Below are positions 17,755 through 27,423 of a stretch of 64,000 nt of DNA, in pieces (position 1 is the stretch's first letter; each line of letters begins with the position of its first letter). This DNA comes from Paenibacillus phocaeensis (GTDB lineage: Bacteria > Bacillota > Bacilli > Paenibacillales > Paenibacillaceae), in the NCBI RefSeq assembly GCF_900021165.1, contig NZ_FCOQ01000013.1, positions 206,001 to 270,000 of the forward strand. The letters run 5' to 3'. The notes under the pieces were generated by a model that saw nothing but the letters and a program-made list of their open reading frames with translations, was not told the origin of the DNA and searched no databases. The position numbers were made by a program, and so were the translations under genes.

Positions 17755-19251
17755 TCACATGGCGGATTCGGATTCTTTTTTCGATAACACCTCCTTCTTC
17801 AGAAACCAGCAGAGGAAAAAGGCAGCGACGGTAAACCATAATGAGACAGTAAAAATATTTTGAAAGGCACCGACAAACACCGTCTGCACTTGGGTCAGCA
17901 AATCCGAATTCAAGTCTTGGGGAATTCCGCCGCTTGCGATTTGACTAACCGTATCCGCCGGAAGCTGGTCCGCAAGCCCGGTAACCCCGTCCTCGATCTG
18001 CCGGGCGAGCATACTGCCATACACGCTGAGGCCGATCGTGGTTCCGAGAGATTGGAACAGTTGCACCGTCCCGAGGGCAATGCCGCTATGCTCCTTATCG
18101 ACCGATTCCTGCACGATCAAATTATCTGAGCCGAACAGCGCGCCAAACCCTATGCCGAGAACGAAAAACGTAACAATGACGTACAACACGGTCGTGGTAA
18201 TCCCGAGCTTTGACAACAGAAAGAAGCTGATGATCGGAAGTATGAAACAGATGATGAATATAGACCGGTAGGGAAGCCTAGTAATCAGGAACCCGTTCAG
18301 GAGGCTGGAGGGAACCACGCCCGCCATAAAAGCCAGCATAAGATAACCGGCCTCCGTTGGCGTTAATCCCATCACATTTTGGGCATAGAGCGGAAACGCC
18401 GAAGTGCTGCCCATTGCCCCGAGCATCAAAATGAACACAAGCAGAGACATCACGACAATATTGCGGTTTCGAAACAAATGTAGCGGAATCAGAGGTTCCT
18501 TGGCCTTAGATTCGATGCGGACAAACCCAACAATCAAAAGTGCGGATAATAAGAGCAGACCGACGATCACTGGGGACGACCATGTAAATCCTTGATGGTC
18601 GACCAGAACCGGAGTCAACAGCAGGGCAAGGAGGGCGAGTATCAGCGTGGCTGCTCCTCCCCAATCGATTTTCCTGCTTTCGCTCCCCCGGGATTCGCGC
18701 ATACCGAAGGAAAGTATCGTTGCCGCGATGACCCCAACGGGAATATTGATCAAGAATACCCAGTGCCAGCTGACGTGTTCTACGAAATAACCGCCAACGG
18801 TTGGACCCAATAGCTGGGGCAAAATCAAGAACGGCCCGATCAGGCTCTGAATTCTGGCCCTTTGTTCCAGCGGATAGGCGTCGCCGATCATCGCGAGCGC
18901 AATCGGCATCAGTCCGCCGGCGCCGATGCCCTGAATGCCGCGACCGGTCAGCAGCACTCCTATTGAGGGAGCCATACCACTGATGAGCGATCCCAAAATG
19001 AATAGCCCCATACAGAATAGGTAAATGCGTTTACGTCCATATAAATCGGCAAGTTTACTCAGAATGGGCATAAACATCGATGCCGCAAGCATATAAATGC
19101 CGGGCACCCAACCGTAGAACGCCAGTCCATGCAACTGCCGAATCATGCTCGGCATTGCCGTCGAAACGACGGTTTCATCCAGCTCGGCGAAGATCAAACC
19201 GGTGAATACACCAATCAACATCAGGCTTCTGTGATTTTTTACCCGTATCAT
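17755..19251 (-). CDS. MFS drug:H+ antiporter, DHA2 (EmrB/QacA) family
   Basis: A 498-residue exporter with 14 predicted transmembrane helices. Family motifs: LDETVVSTAMPSMIRQL in TM1, motif A LADLYGRKRIYLF in loop 2-3, GRGIQGIGAGGLMPIA in TM4 and the antiporter motif C LGPTVGGYFVEHVSWHWVF in TM5. It likely expels lipophilic drugs or metabolites using the proton gradient. ATG 19251 is chosen: GGGGAG lies 10 bases upstream and the protein starts just before TM1; an upstream start at 19341 would cover the operator region. It is divergent from a MarR regulator at 19422 with shared operators between them. Confidence 0.92.
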   Translation of the reverse strand: MIRVKNHRSLMLIGVFTGLIFAELDETVVSTAMPSMIRQLHGLAFYGWVPGIYMLAASMFMPILSKLADLYGRKRIYLFCMGLFILGSLISGMAPSIGVLLTGRGIQGIGAGGLMPIALAMIGDAYPLEQRARIQSLIGPFLILPQLLGPTVGGYFVEHVSWHWVFLINIPVGVIAATILSFGMRESRGSESRKIDWGGAATLILALLALLLTPVLVDHQGFTWSSPVIVGLLLLSALLIVGFVRIESKAKEPLIPLHLFRNRNIVVMSLLVFILMLGAMGSTSAFPLYAQNVMGLTPTEAGYLMLAFMAGVVPSSLLNGFLITRLPYRSIFIICFILPIISFFLLSKLGITTTVLYVIVTFFVLGIGFGALFGSDNLIVQESVDKEHSGIALGTVQLFQSLGTTIGLSVYGSMLARQIEDGVTGLADQLPADTVSQIASGGIPQDLNSDLLTQVQTVFVGAFQNIFTVSLWFTVAAFFLCWFLKKEVLSKKESESAM

Positions 19252-19280
19252 TGTATCGTTTCTCCCCTTTACCCTATTTT

Positions 19281-19388
19281 GTTTACTGGAAACATTTATG
19301 TTTACAGGAATCAATATACGCCTTTGTTTCCTTAACGTCAATTATGTTTCCGGGAAACTTTATGGTCTCGTGGTATTTTTGCTATACT
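19281..19388. promoter_or_regulatory. Operator cluster and promoter between the MFS exporter and marR
   Basis: GTTTACTGGAAAC (19281-19293), GTTTACAGGAATC (19300-19312), GTTTCC at 19326 and the perfect palindrome GTTTCCGGGAAAC (19346-19358) form a series of related sites at 19-26-nt spacing. An extended -10 (TGCTATACT, 19380-19388) for the marR gene lies just right of the last site. This is the layout of a MarR repressor controlling itself and the exporter. Confidence 0.65.
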
Positions 19389-19421
19389 GGGGATAGTAAA
19401 ATGACTAAGGGAGATTAGCTC

Positions 19422-20111
19422 ATGAACCCGTCAAAATCATTCAAAGATGATTTAATTATTCAGATTATGGATACGACCGATAAACTGCAGAGACGTTTCC
19501 AAACGGAAGGCGTGGATGAAGAGCGAAGTTGGATGCTCCAGCAAACGGATAACCCTGCGGTAATCTCCTTCTTGAAGCGTTCAACTATGATGATGCTTCA
19601 TGTCATTGATGCGATCGTTGCGCTGGAGCCGGTAAACGGCATTCGGATATCCTTGCATTTGGGAATTCCCCGGGGGAGCGTTTCCAAAATTACGAGAAGG
19701 CTGGTCCAAGAGAATATAATTCAAATGGAGTATCTGCCTGACAATAAGAAAAAAATTATGTTTCGCACCACACCTTTTGGGAAGGAAGTTTCCAAGGTTC
19801 ATCAGGCGCTGCATCAGCACGTAGAGAGGAACGTCCATGCCTTGTTAAACAGATATACTCCTGAACAATTGGCTTTCCTCGCCCAGGTGCAGAGGGACAT
19901 ATTAAATACGTCGTTGGTAAAGGAGGAGCTGACATCCGTCCAGGGGGGGCAGCCTTCAGTTGCGGAGAAGCAGCCTGCGACAGTGGCGAGAGATGGTCTG
20001 GATGATTCGTTGCGGGACATTGAGGACATGCTTCATCGGTTGGATTCGGCCAATCTAAGCAAGGCCAAAAATCTGCTGCAAGTCGTATTCTTTACCGGCA
20101 ACGATGGATGA
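19422..20111 (+). CDS. MarR-family transcriptional regulator
   Basis: A 229-residue protein with a winged-helix core at about residues 50-150 (RISLHLGIPRGSVSKITRRLVQENIIQMEYLPDNKKK is the recognition helix and wing region) and helical flanks for dimerisation. MarR proteins usually repress a neighbouring exporter and release DNA on binding ligand. It is longer than typical MarR proteins (about 150 residues) because of an N-terminal helical extension and a C-terminal tail ending in a Ser/Asp-rich helix. AAGGGAG precedes ATG 19422. Divergent from the MFS exporter, which is its probable target. Confidence 0.88.
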   Translation: MNPSKSFKDDLIIQIMDTTDKLQRRFQTEGVDEERSWMLQQTDNPAVISFLKRSTMMMLHVIDAIVALEPVNGIRISLHLGIPRGSVSKITRRLVQENIIQMEYLPDNKKKIMFRTTPFGKEVSKVHQALHQHVERNVHALLNRYTPEQLAFLAQVQRDILNTSLVKEELTSVQGGQPSVAEKQPATVARDGLDDSLRDIEDMLHRLDSANLSKAKNLLQVVFFTGNDG

Positions 20112-20141
20112 CGCATCCCCTGCTTTCCGAGCAGCACGAAA

Positions 20142-20170
20142 AAAGGTCCACGGTATCCCGTGGGCCCTTT
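20142..20170. terminator. Bidirectional terminator between marR and dnaB
   Basis: AAAGGTCCACGG and CCGTGGGCCCTTT arms form a stem of about 12 bp; A and T tracts lie on both sides, serving the two convergent genes. Confidence 0.75.
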
Positions 20171-20214
20171 CAATTTCTATGAAAATGAATCCTTTTGTCC
20201 GTAAGATAGATCGC

Positions 20215-21576
20215 TTAGCCGGCAAACGCATCCGCATGCGCCCGCTCATAATTGGCAAACTTGTTAAAGTTCTTGAGGAATACCAGCTCGACCGTCCCGA
20301 CCGGGCCGTTCCGCTGCTTGGCGATGATGATCTCGATGATATTCTTCTTCTCGGTCTCCTGATTATAATAATCGTCCCGGTACAGGAACGCTACGATATC
20401 GGCGTCCTGCTCGATCGATCCGGATTCCCGAAGGTCGGACATCATCGGACGCTTGTCCTGCCGCTGCTCGACCCCCCGGCTTAACTGGGACAAGGCGATG
20501 ACCGGCACTTCCAGCTCCCGGCCGATTTGCTTCAGTGTCCGGGAGATTTCCGAGACCTCCTGCTGCCGGTTCTCGCCGGGTTTGCCCCGGCCCTGGATCA
20601 ACTGCAGGTAGTCGATGACGATCATGCCCAGGCCGCGTTCCTTCTTGAGCCGGCGGCATTTCGCCCGGATATCGGCCACCGTGATCCCCGGGGTATCGTC
20701 GATATAAATCTCCGCCTCCGACAAGGCGGCGATGCCCATTGTTAGCTTCGACCAATCGTCATCGCTCTTGAAGTCCCCGGTTCGCATCACGCTGGCGTCG
20801 AGGTTGGCTTCGGCGCAGATCATCCGCTGCACCAGCTGGGCCGCGGACATCTCCAGACTGAAGATCGCCACGGTCTCTTTGGCGCGCACCGCTACGTTCT
20901 GCGCGATATTCAAGGCAAACGCCGTCTTACCTACGGAAGGCCGCGCCGCTACGATAATTAAGTCGCTGCGCTGGAATCCCGCCGTCATTCGGTCCAAGTC
21001 GACGAACCCGGACGGAATCCCGGTCGTCGTTCCGCGATTCTGGTGCAGCATCTCGACGCGATCGAACACTTCCATCAGCACGTCGCGGATCGCAATAAAT
21101 CCGCTGCCCGAGCGGCGGTTGGAAATCTCCAGAATACGCCGCTCGGCATCGCTGAGCATGTCGGCCACGTCTTCGCCGCCGGTATACCCGTCGCTGACGA
21201 TTTGCGTTGCCGTACGGATCAACCGCCGCAGCATTGACTTCTCTTCGATAATGCGCGCGTAGTAATCGACGTTGGCCGCCGTTGGTACGGCATGAGCCAG
21301 CTTGGCCAAGTAGCTGACGCCGCCGATCTCCTCGAGCTCGCCGCGGTCCTTCAGCTTGGCGGTTAACGTGACGAGGTCGATCGGCTTGCCTTCCTCGCCC
21401 AGTTGAACCATCGCTTCAAAGATCAACTGATGGGGCTTATCATAGAAATCCTCGGTCCGCACCCGCTCCATCGCGGAGATGAGCGCTTCCGACTGCAGCA
21501 ATACGGCCCCGAGTACCGCTTGCTCGGCTTCTAAGTTTTGCGGGGGGATCCGGTCAAAAAACAGATCGCCGCTCAT
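20215..21576 (-). CDS. dnaB: Replicative DNA helicase DnaB (DnaC in B. subtilis naming)
   Basis: A 453-residue hexameric 5'-3' helicase of the replisome. The N-terminal domain (about residues 1-120; PPQNLEAEQAVLGAVL) mediates loader and primase contacts; the RecA-like C-terminal domain has Walker A ARPSVGKTAFALN near residue 210, Walker B MIVIDYLQLIQG and the arginine-finger region DLRESGSIEQDAD. Full length. ATG 21576 sits directly after the rplI stop (1-base gap), so it is in one operon with rplI, gdpP and yybS. Confidence 0.97.
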   Translation of the reverse strand: MSGDLFFDRIPPQNLEAEQAVLGAVLLQSEALISAMERVRTEDFYDKPHQLIFEAMVQLGEEGKPIDLVTLTAKLKDRGELEEIGGVSYLAKLAHAVPTAANVDYYARIIEEKSMLRRLIRTATQIVSDGYTGGEDVADMLSDAERRILEISNRRSGSGFIAIRDVLMEVFDRVEMLHQNRGTTTGIPSGFVDLDRMTAGFQRSDLIIVAARPSVGKTAFALNIAQNVAVRAKETVAIFSLEMSAAQLVQRMICAEANLDASVMRTGDFKSDDDWSKLTMGIAALSEAEIYIDDTPGITVADIRAKCRRLKKERGLGMIVIDYLQLIQGRGKPGENRQQEVSEISRTLKQIGRELEVPVIALSQLSRGVEQRQDKRPMMSDLRESGSIEQDADIVAFLYRDDYYNQETEKKNIIEIIIAKQRNGPVGTVELVFLKNFNKFANYERAHADAFAG

Positions 21577-21577
21577 C

Positions 21578-22021
21578 TTATTCCTCCGTGACGTGAACCT
21601 TAAGCGTCGATTTCACTTCCGGATGAAGCTTCACCGGCACCTGAGTGACGCCCAGCGTCCGGATCGGATCATGCATTTCGATTTTGCGCTTATCCAGCTT
21701 CACGCCGAGTTTCTCCAGCGCCTCTGCCACTTGCTTGCTGGTAATCGCACCGAACAGGCGGCCGCCTTCGCCGGCTTTCGCCTTCAACTGCACGGTCATC
21801 TCTTCCAGCTTCTTGCCGAGCTGGATCGCCTCTTCCTTCTCTTGAGCCTTACGCTTCTGCTCGGACGCCGTTTGCTGCTCCAGCGTCTTCACGTTGCCTT
21901 CCGTCGCCGGACGAACCAGACCGCGCGGCATCAGGAAGTTCTGCGCATAACCTTCCGATACGTCTTTGATTTCCCCTTTTTTCCCTTGGCCTTTGACATC
22001 CTTCAAAAAGATCACTTTCAT
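21578..22021 (-). CDS. rplI: 50S ribosomal protein L9
   Basis: A 147-residue ribosomal protein. The N-terminal RNA-binding domain [34 protein letters not shown] is diagnostic; a long charged central helix (about residues 45-75) and the C-terminal domain ending [18 protein letters not shown] follow. Binds 23S rRNA near the L1 stalk base. It overlaps gdpP by 4 bases and precedes dnaB by 1 base, the common Firmicute arrangement gdpP-rplI-dnaB. Confidence 0.97.
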   Translation of the reverse strand: MKVIFLKDVKGQGKKGEIKDVSEGYAQNFLMPRGLVRPATEGNVKTLEQQTASEQKRKAQEKEEAIQLGKKLEEMTVQLKAKAGEGGRLFGAITSKQVAEALEKLGVKLDKRKIEMHDPIRTLGVTQVPVKLHPEVKSTLKVHVTEE

Positions 22022-24000
22022 TCGAACAACCCCTCTTCCTTCTCTATTTCATCCAGTACGGCGAGCAGCCTTTTCTCCGCTTCCGCCTGGGTTCCTTCCA
22101 ACTGAACCGCTGCATTGGTCAAATGTCCCCCGCCGCCCAGCCGCTCCATGACCACCTGCACGTTCATGCTCCCGAGCGAGCGGGCGCTGATTCCGATCAG
22201 GCCATCCGGCCGTTCGCTGATGACGAACGAAGCCAGGACGCCGGTCATGTTCAGCAGCGTATCCGCCACCTGAGCGATCAACAGCTGCGGAATTTTGCGG
22301 TTCTCCTCCGTCACCGCCAAGGCGATATGCCCATGAATCATGCGGGCGTGCTTGATGATGTCGGCCTTGGCGATGTACTCCTGCAGGTCTTCCTTCAGCA
22401 ACCGCTGCACCATCACCGTGTCTGCCCCGTTGCGGCGGAGGAACGCGGCGGCTTCAAACGTCCGCGAGCCGGTATGGAGCGCGAAATGCTTCGTATCGAC
22501 GGTGATGCCCGCCAGCAGTGTCGTGGCTTCCAGCGGGCTGAGCTCCACCTTCTCGTGAATATACTGCAGCAGCTCGGTGACGAGCTCGCAGGCCGAGGAG
22601 GCGTAAGGCTCCAGGTAGACGAGCACCGCATCGGCCACGAATTCCTCGCCGCGGCGATGGTGGTCGACCACCACCACGCGGCTTGCTTCTTCCACCAACC
22701 GCGGCTCCATCGTGATGGAGGCCTTGTGCGTATCAACGAGCACGAGCAGCGTGTGCTCGGTCATCAGATTCAGGGCCTGCTCCGGGGAGATAAACCGCCG
22801 GACCAGGGCCTCTTCTTTGCCGATGCGCTCCATCAGGCGCTCGATGCCCGGGTTCGAGCCATCCAGCACGATGTGGGCCTCGACCTTGTACATATCGGCG
22901 GCCTTCAGCACGCCGATGGAGGCGCCGATCACGTCGAGGTCCGGCACGCGATGGCCCATGATGATGACGCGGTCGCTCTCCTGCATCAAATCGCGCAGGG
23001 CATGCGCGATGACGCGGGCGCGGACGCGCGTCCGCTTCTCTATGGCGCCGGATTTGCCGCCATAGAAGGACAACCGCTGACCGGCCTTGACGGCGGCCTG
23101 GTCGCCCCCGCGGCCGAGCGCCATATCCAAGCTGGACTGGGCGAGTTCGCCCAGCTCGCTGAAGCGCTCGGCACCAAACGCGAGGCCGATGCTGAGCGTG
23201 ATCGGCACCTTCAGGTCCGCGGTCATCTCGCGGACCTCGTCCAAGATCACGAACCGGCTTTGCTCCAGTTCGTCCAGCGATTTCTGATTCAGAATCATCA
23301 GATATCGCTCGGAGGACAGCCGCCGCAGGTACACGCGGTACTGTTTGGCCCATTCCGTGATCGCCGTCGCCACGCGGGCGATCAGCGCGGTCCGCTGCTG
23401 GTCGTCCATCCCCTGGGTGGCTTCGTCCAGATTGTCCAGCAGCACGATGCCGAGCGCGGCCCGTTCGTCTTCATACCGGCTGCGCAGCACGGCCAGCTCC
23501 GTCATGTCGTGAATGTAAATGAGCCGCTCGTTAGCATCCACGGTCAGCTCGTAATACCGCTCCCCAACCTTCATTTCCACGGAGGTTCGGGCGCCGCCCC
23601 CGTCCTTCTTATCCCGGCTAGGCGCGGGCAGCTGCGGCAGCAGCTCGGACAGCGGCAAGCCTACGACGGAATCCTTGCCGTACATGCCGGTCACGAAATG
23701 GTTATGCCATTCGACCGTCCGCTCTTCGCTGTAGAGCATCAGGCCGAACGGCAGCTTGCTGACCGCTTCGCCTTCCACCCGTTTGATGCGATAGTTCAAA
23801 TCCGTCACATAGCGAATCAGCTCTCTGCGGAACTGCCGCTCCGCCCGCAGCATGCCGTAGGTCAGCACGCCGACGAGGCACAAGCAGACCAGCCCCAAAA
23901 TCCAGTTAAAGTAGGAGACGAAGATGACGAGCAGCAACTGAAGCATGAACATCCATACGGTCTGGTAACCGTACCAACGTTTTTGCAGAATATTAGGCAT
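22018..24000 (-). CDS. gdpP: Cyclic-di-AMP phosphodiesterase GdpP
   Basis: A 660-residue membrane enzyme hydrolysing c-di-AMP, thereby affecting wall integrity, potassium homeostasis and beta-lactam tolerance. Two N-terminal transmembrane helices (about residues 12-55), a degenerate haem-binding PAS domain, a degenerate GGDEF domain (around residues 175-300, with the catalytic signature replaced), then DHH and DHHA1 domains. The DHH motif [10 protein letters not shown] and the C-terminal [10 protein letters not shown] are intact, so activity is expected. Full length; ATG 24000. It lies 11 bases after yybS and overlaps rplI by 4 bases. Confidence 0.95.
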   Translation of the reverse strand: MPNILQKRWYGYQTVWMFMLQLLLVIFVSYFNWILGLVCLCLVGVLTYGMLRAERQFRRELIRYVTDLNYRIKRVEGEAVSKLPFGLMLYSEERTVEWHNHFVTGMYGKDSVVGLPLSELLPQLPAPSRDKKDGGGARTSVEMKVGERYYELTVDANERLIYIHDMTELAVLRSRYEDERAALGIVLLDNLDEATQGMDDQQRTALIARVATAITEWAKQYRVYLRRLSSERYLMILNQKSLDELEQSRFVILDEVREMTADLKVPITLSIGLAFGAERFSELGELAQSSLDMALGRGGDQAAVKAGQRLSFYGGKSGAIEKRTRVRARVIAHALRDLMQESDRVIIMGHRVPDLDVIGASIGVLKAADMYKVEAHIVLDGSNPGIERLMERIGKEEALVRRFISPEQALNLMTEHTLLVLVDTHKASITMEPRLVEEASRVVVVDHHRRGEEFVADAVLVYLEPYASSACELVTELLQYIHEKVELSPLEATTLLAGITVDTKHFALHTGSRTFEAAAFLRRNGADTVMVQRLLKEDLQEYIAKADIIKHARMIHGHIALAVTEENRKIPQLLIAQVADTLLNMTGVLASFVISERPDGLIGISARSLGSMNVQVVMERLGGGGHLTNAAVQLEGTQAEAEKRLLAVLDEIEKEEGLFE

Positions 24001-24011
24001 GCCTTCTCACC

Positions 24012-24932
24012 CTATCGTCTTGATCTCGTAATCATATCCCGCAGCGGAAACGCAATATCCAGAATCCCCACGATCCGCAGCGGCGGAATGAACAACATCG
24101 CCACGATCAGCAGGATGGGAATCACCGGATTCCACTTGCGGTGATAGGCCGCAAAGAAGAAGAAGCTTGCCGTTTGCACCATAAAGAGAAATTGCAGCAG
24201 CGGCATCAAGTTCAGCAAAATCGTGCCCATGAACCCCTGCGTTACGGATTCACCGCCGAACCATTGCAACAGCACGCCGATCAGATAGTACCAAATCAGC
24301 GAACGCGGCAGGCGCCAATCGCGAACCGGCGGCAGCTTCGGCACGGCATGCCCCAAGCTGGACAACGTCGGCCGGGAGATGGCATGGGCCACCGCGGCGA
24401 TCAAGAGGGAGCAGACGATCATCGTAAACGGAATCATCCGGACCGTCAGGCTGGAGAATTGCTGACTCATCTCCGGCGACCAGACGATCCCGCCCGTCAG
24501 CGAGCTGTCAGCAACGTTCGTGAACGGAGCCATCGCCGTATTCACGAGATCTTCGATCGCGCTGGCCAGATTGAAGTCGAAGAAGACCGTACTGATCAGA
24601 AGGATCAGCAAAAATTCCAGCAGAATGGTGCCCGCCCCCGCCATCACCGTGCGGAAAGCCGGGCCTCTTTTCTTATAGAGATAGCCCATGATGATGGAAG
24701 GAATGATAAAATACACGGCCTGCAGCAAAATCAGCGGTCCGAAAATCAGCGAAGCTGCCAGCCAGACCACCGCCACGTGCACAAGAAACGCCCTTGTCGA
24801 TAAAGTCGTATACAGCAAGATGCCCGGTACGATCAGAAAAAACATCGTAATCACGGTAAGCGGAGTTGCAAGTGACAACAGGAGCAGCAAATATGCGGCG
24901 CTCCAGGCCACCGATGTCCAGCGTAACTTCAA
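24012..24932 (-). CDS. yybS: YybS-like DUF2232 integral membrane protein
   Basis: A 306-residue multi-pass membrane protein with about eight hydrophobic helices (for example LLLLLSLATPLTVITMFFLIV at the start) and a C-terminal basic tail (DMITRSRR). DUF2232/YybS is conserved upstream of gdpP in Firmicutes; its function is unknown, though transporter-like S-component folds have been suggested for the family. TTG 24932 is used, with AAGAGGTGA upstream. It is probably co-transcribed with gdpP. Confidence 0.88.
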   Translation of the reverse strand: MKLRWTSVAWSAAYLLLLLSLATPLTVITMFFLIVPGILLYTTLSTRAFLVHVAVVWLAASLIFGPLILLQAVYFIIPSIIMGYLYKKRGPAFRTVMAGAGTILLEFLLILLISTVFFDFNLASAIEDLVNTAMAPFTNVADSSLTGGIVWSPEMSQQFSSLTVRMIPFTMIVCSLLIAAVAHAISRPTLSSLGHAVPKLPPVRDWRLPRSLIWYYLIGVLLQWFGGESVTQGFMGTILLNLMPLLQFLFMVQTASFFFFAAYHRKWNPVIPILLIVAMLFIPPLRIVGILDIAFPLRDMITRSRR

Positions 24933-24938
24933 ATGGGT

Positions 24939-25241
24939 TCACCTCTTACGCATATGTTCTTCCAGAGTAGAAATATCTTGATACCAATCCTCGAGCTGGT
25001 GACCCTCCTGCTTATGTTTTCTCAGTTTTTCCAAGATGCTGTCATCCATATCCCGATAGGAAACCCCGAGTCTCCGCCCCAAAATATAACTGCTGACGAT
25101 CAGGCTGGCAAGACTGTCCGTTACCCGTGTCGTGCTGCCTTCCCATAATGCCTTAAACAAACGGGATACGTGATCGACTACTTCCGTTTTGAGCCATTCA
25201 ATCACCTTGGCACGTTTGGCCACATCCATTTCCTTATGCAT
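24939..25241 (-). CDS. MazG-like family protein
   Basis: A protein of about 100 residues, mostly helical and charged (KAKVIEWLKTEVVDHVSRLFKALWEG, then DSLASLIVSSYILGRRLGVSYRDMDDSI), resembling the all-alpha MazG-like NTP-pyrophosphohydrolase superfamily; such small members often lack clear catalytic residues. ATG 25241 is taken as start; an AGGAGGG lies 15 bases upstream, so an initiation codon a few codons earlier is possible. It ends 6 bases before yybS. Role is unknown; family assignment is moderate. Confidence 0.65.
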   Translation of the reverse strand: MHKEMDVAKRAKVIEWLKTEVVDHVSRLFKALWEGSTTRVTDSLASLIVSSYILGRRLGVSYRDMDDSILEKLRKHKQEGHQLEDWYQDISTLEEHMRKR

Positions 25242-25392
25242 GGCGGACAGCTTCCACCCTCCTATAAGTTTTGTGAGCAAGGCTTCCACGAGAGAGCTTC
25301 GCACAAAACCCGCTTTGGAAGCACTACTTCAATCGCTTTATTCTTCATTATAGCATAATGCAATTGCGGCAAAAGACGCAAACCCATAGGAT

Positions 25393-25818
25393 TTATGGGG
25401 TCTGTGCCGTATTTCGGGTTACGAACTTCTCGCAATACTCGATAATTTGGCTGCGCCGAACGATGCCGATAAACCGGCCCCGGTCATCAACCACCGGCAC
25501 GAAGTTCTGTACCTTCGCCAGATTGATCAGGTCCTCCATATCGGCGTCGATCCGCACGGGCTTGATATCCATCTTGAGCGGCACGTCCTTCAGCAGAAAT
25601 TTTGAAGCGGTCTCAAAATTGATTCTGCCGTTCGAATTTTTCATGTGCCACAATAAATCGCCTTCCGTAACCGTGCCGACATAAGCCCCGTCGTGGTCGA
25701 TAATCGGCACCGCCGTATACCGGTGAAACTCCATCCGCTCCAACGTTTGCCGTAAAGTGGAATCCAGCGTCACCGTCACTACATCATTTTTCGGAAGCAA
25801 AAAAAACGCTATATTCAT
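25393..25818 (-). CDS. CBS-domain pair protein
   Basis: A 141-residue cytoplasmic protein made of two CBS motifs: residues about 8-65 (DVVTVTLDSTLRQTLERMEFHRYTAVPI..GTVTEGDLLWHMK) and about 75-135 (IKPVRIDADMEDLINLAKVQNFVPVVDDRGRFIGIV). CBS pairs bind adenine nucleotides and act as energy or c-di-AMP-related switches. No effector domain is fused. ATG 25818 is preferred; GAGGAGG lies 11 bases upstream, overlapping an alternative start at 25845. Only a weak hairpin near 25380-25400 could terminate it. Confidence 0.85.
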   Translation of the reverse strand: MNIAFFLLPKNDVVTVTLDSTLRQTLERMEFHRYTAVPIIDHDGAYVGTVTEGDLLWHMKNSNGRINFETASKFLLKDVPLKMDIKPVRIDADMEDLINLAKVQNFVPVVDDRGRFIGIVRRSQIIEYCEKFVTRNTAQTP

Positions 25819-25985
25819 GAGAACAGAATCCTCCTCATCCTTCATTCAGACTCCCCTATTTGATACGTTTCGAAACCGGATATGTTCCGGGACGCGCTGC
25901 GTGAAATCGGCAGCCGGAATACCGGACTGCCGAGGTCTAAAGGATTTCTATAAATCGGTTTAATCTAAACTATGATGCCCGAAGA

Positions 25986-27089
25986 TCACTCATTCTTGCT
26001 GCCTACGGGTTTGTTGCCGTTGTCCGATGGGTTGTTTTGCCCGGTCTCCGCCTTCTCGGCATCCCGGGACTCTGGCGTAATCAGAGCGGAGGCTTCCGTC
26101 TCCGGGTTCAGCCAGTTGTCGATCATCTCTTTGGCAAAGTCCACATCTTCCTCGTTAGCCTTATCGTAGTAGATGCCATTGAGCCGCATTCCCTTGCCCA
26201 TGATCGTAAAACCGCTGATTTGCGGGGTCGCATCGCCCAGCAGCACTTGCTTGGATAAATCAATGATTTGGCTCGGCGGCAAATCCGTCTTAAAATTATC
26301 GCCCATCAGGTTCATTAATTCAGGAATTTTTGTCACTTGATCCAGCTTCAACATCCGATTGACCATGGCATTTAAGAACACCTGATGCCGCTTCGTCCGA
26401 TTAAAGTCGCTGTCCTCGCGGTAGCGGACGAAGTTGAGCGCCTCGGTCCCGTCGTACAGCGGTTTGCCTGCCTTTATCGTAAACTTCTCATGGTCGGCTT
26501 GTTTATTGACGATGTCCTTCGTGATTGGCAGCTCCACGCCGCCAAGGGCGTCCACAATGTCCCGTACACCCTGAAAATTGATCGCGGCGTAGTTGTCAAC
26601 CGGATATCCGATGAAATGCTCTACGGTGTCCTTAGCCATCTTCTCTCCGCCAAAAGCATAGGCGTGATTGATCTTGTCTTCCTTATCCTTGCCAACGATC
26701 TCCGTATAGGTGTCGCGGGGGATAGAGATCAGCAGCACCTTCGCATCCTCCGGCCGCACCACCGCGTAAATCACCGTATCCGAGCGGGCCGGCTCATTTT
26801 TCCGTTGATCCACCCCGAGCAGCAGCATACTGAACGGCTCGATCTTCTGTTCCTTCTGATCCTGCGGTTCCACCGGTTTCGCTTCTTCCCCTTCAAGCGG
26901 AGAATACGAGCGTTCCAAGGTCTGCTCGACCTTGCCCGATAGGAACAAATCAAAGGCCATTACGGCAAGGGGTTTGCGGAACAAATATCCCCCCGCTCCG
27001 ACGATGAATAGGATGACCAATGAGATCACTGCGATTTTCTTGCGATTTGTCTTCGGTTTCGTCTTCTGCCTTTTCTGTCGTTCAAGCAT
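25986..27089 (-). CDS. LytR-CpsA-Psr (LCP) family cell-wall polymer ligase
   Basis: A 367-residue membrane protein: basic cytoplasmic N-terminus (RQKRQKTKPKTNRKK), one transmembrane helix at about 18-38, then an extracytoplasmic LCP domain at about residues 90-270. Conserved motifs include SDTVIYAVV, SIPRDTYTEI and NFVRYREDSDFNRTKRHQVFL with the Arg residues that hold the pyrophosphate of polyprenyl-linked substrates. LCP enzymes attach anionic polymers such as teichoic acid to peptidoglycan. GGAGG precedes ATG 27089. The 330-bp gap upstream (27090-27423) contains the opp terminator at 27348 and AT-rich DNA with no other recognised gene. Confidence 0.92.
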   Translation of the reverse strand: MLERQKRQKTKPKTNRKKIAVISLVILFIVGAGGYLFRKPLAVMAFDLFLSGKVEQTLERSYSPLEGEEAKPVEPQDQKEQKIEPFSMLLLGVDQRKNEPARSDTVIYAVVRPEDAKVLLISIPRDTYTEIVGKDKEDKINHAYAFGGEKMAKDTVEHFIGYPVDNYAAINFQGVRDIVDALGGVELPITKDIVNKQADHEKFTIKAGKPLYDGTEALNFVRYREDSDFNRTKRHQVFLNAMVNRMLKLDQVTKIPELMNLMGDNFKTDLPPSQIIDLSKQVLLGDATPQISGFTIMGKGMRLNGIYYDKANEEDVDFAKEMIDNWLNPETEASALITPESRDAEKAETGQNNPSDNGNKPVGSKNE

Positions 27090-27347
27090 TGTTCTACGCC
27101 TCCATTGCTATTCTGGTTTGTCTCGTCACTCTCATCTATGAGTTCATCGCTCATCTACTAATTCGACCATTCTACTATTTCCGACGATTCTACATTTCAT
27201 TTCTACGTCTATCCTTATTCATCAAAAAAACAACTCTACCGCTTCGTACTATAACACATCGGGGAATTCGGGTACAACAATGCGTTACATGCAGATGCTG
27301 GTCAATCAACCAGACTGGCTTGGAATCGGAAAGTGGAGGCAAAAAAA

Positions 27348-27381
27348 GAGAGGCCCGCTCCTTCCGGAGATTGGACCTCTC
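27348..27381 (-). terminator. Terminator of the oligopeptide ABC operon
   Basis: On the minus strand GAGAGGTCC and GGGCCTCTC arms, with an inner CTCC/GGAG stem, are followed by TTTTTTT. Confidence 0.8.
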
Positions 27382-27423
27382 CCTTCAACTATTGTAGTCT
27401 TGTTTGCTAGAGCTGCCGCCGCT

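Noticed and set aside
22123..24144. A 673-codon plus-strand frame opposite gdpP
   Set aside because: It is the antisense of gdpP, His/Arg/Gln-rich as expected for the reverse strand of a GC-rich gene, with no homology signal.
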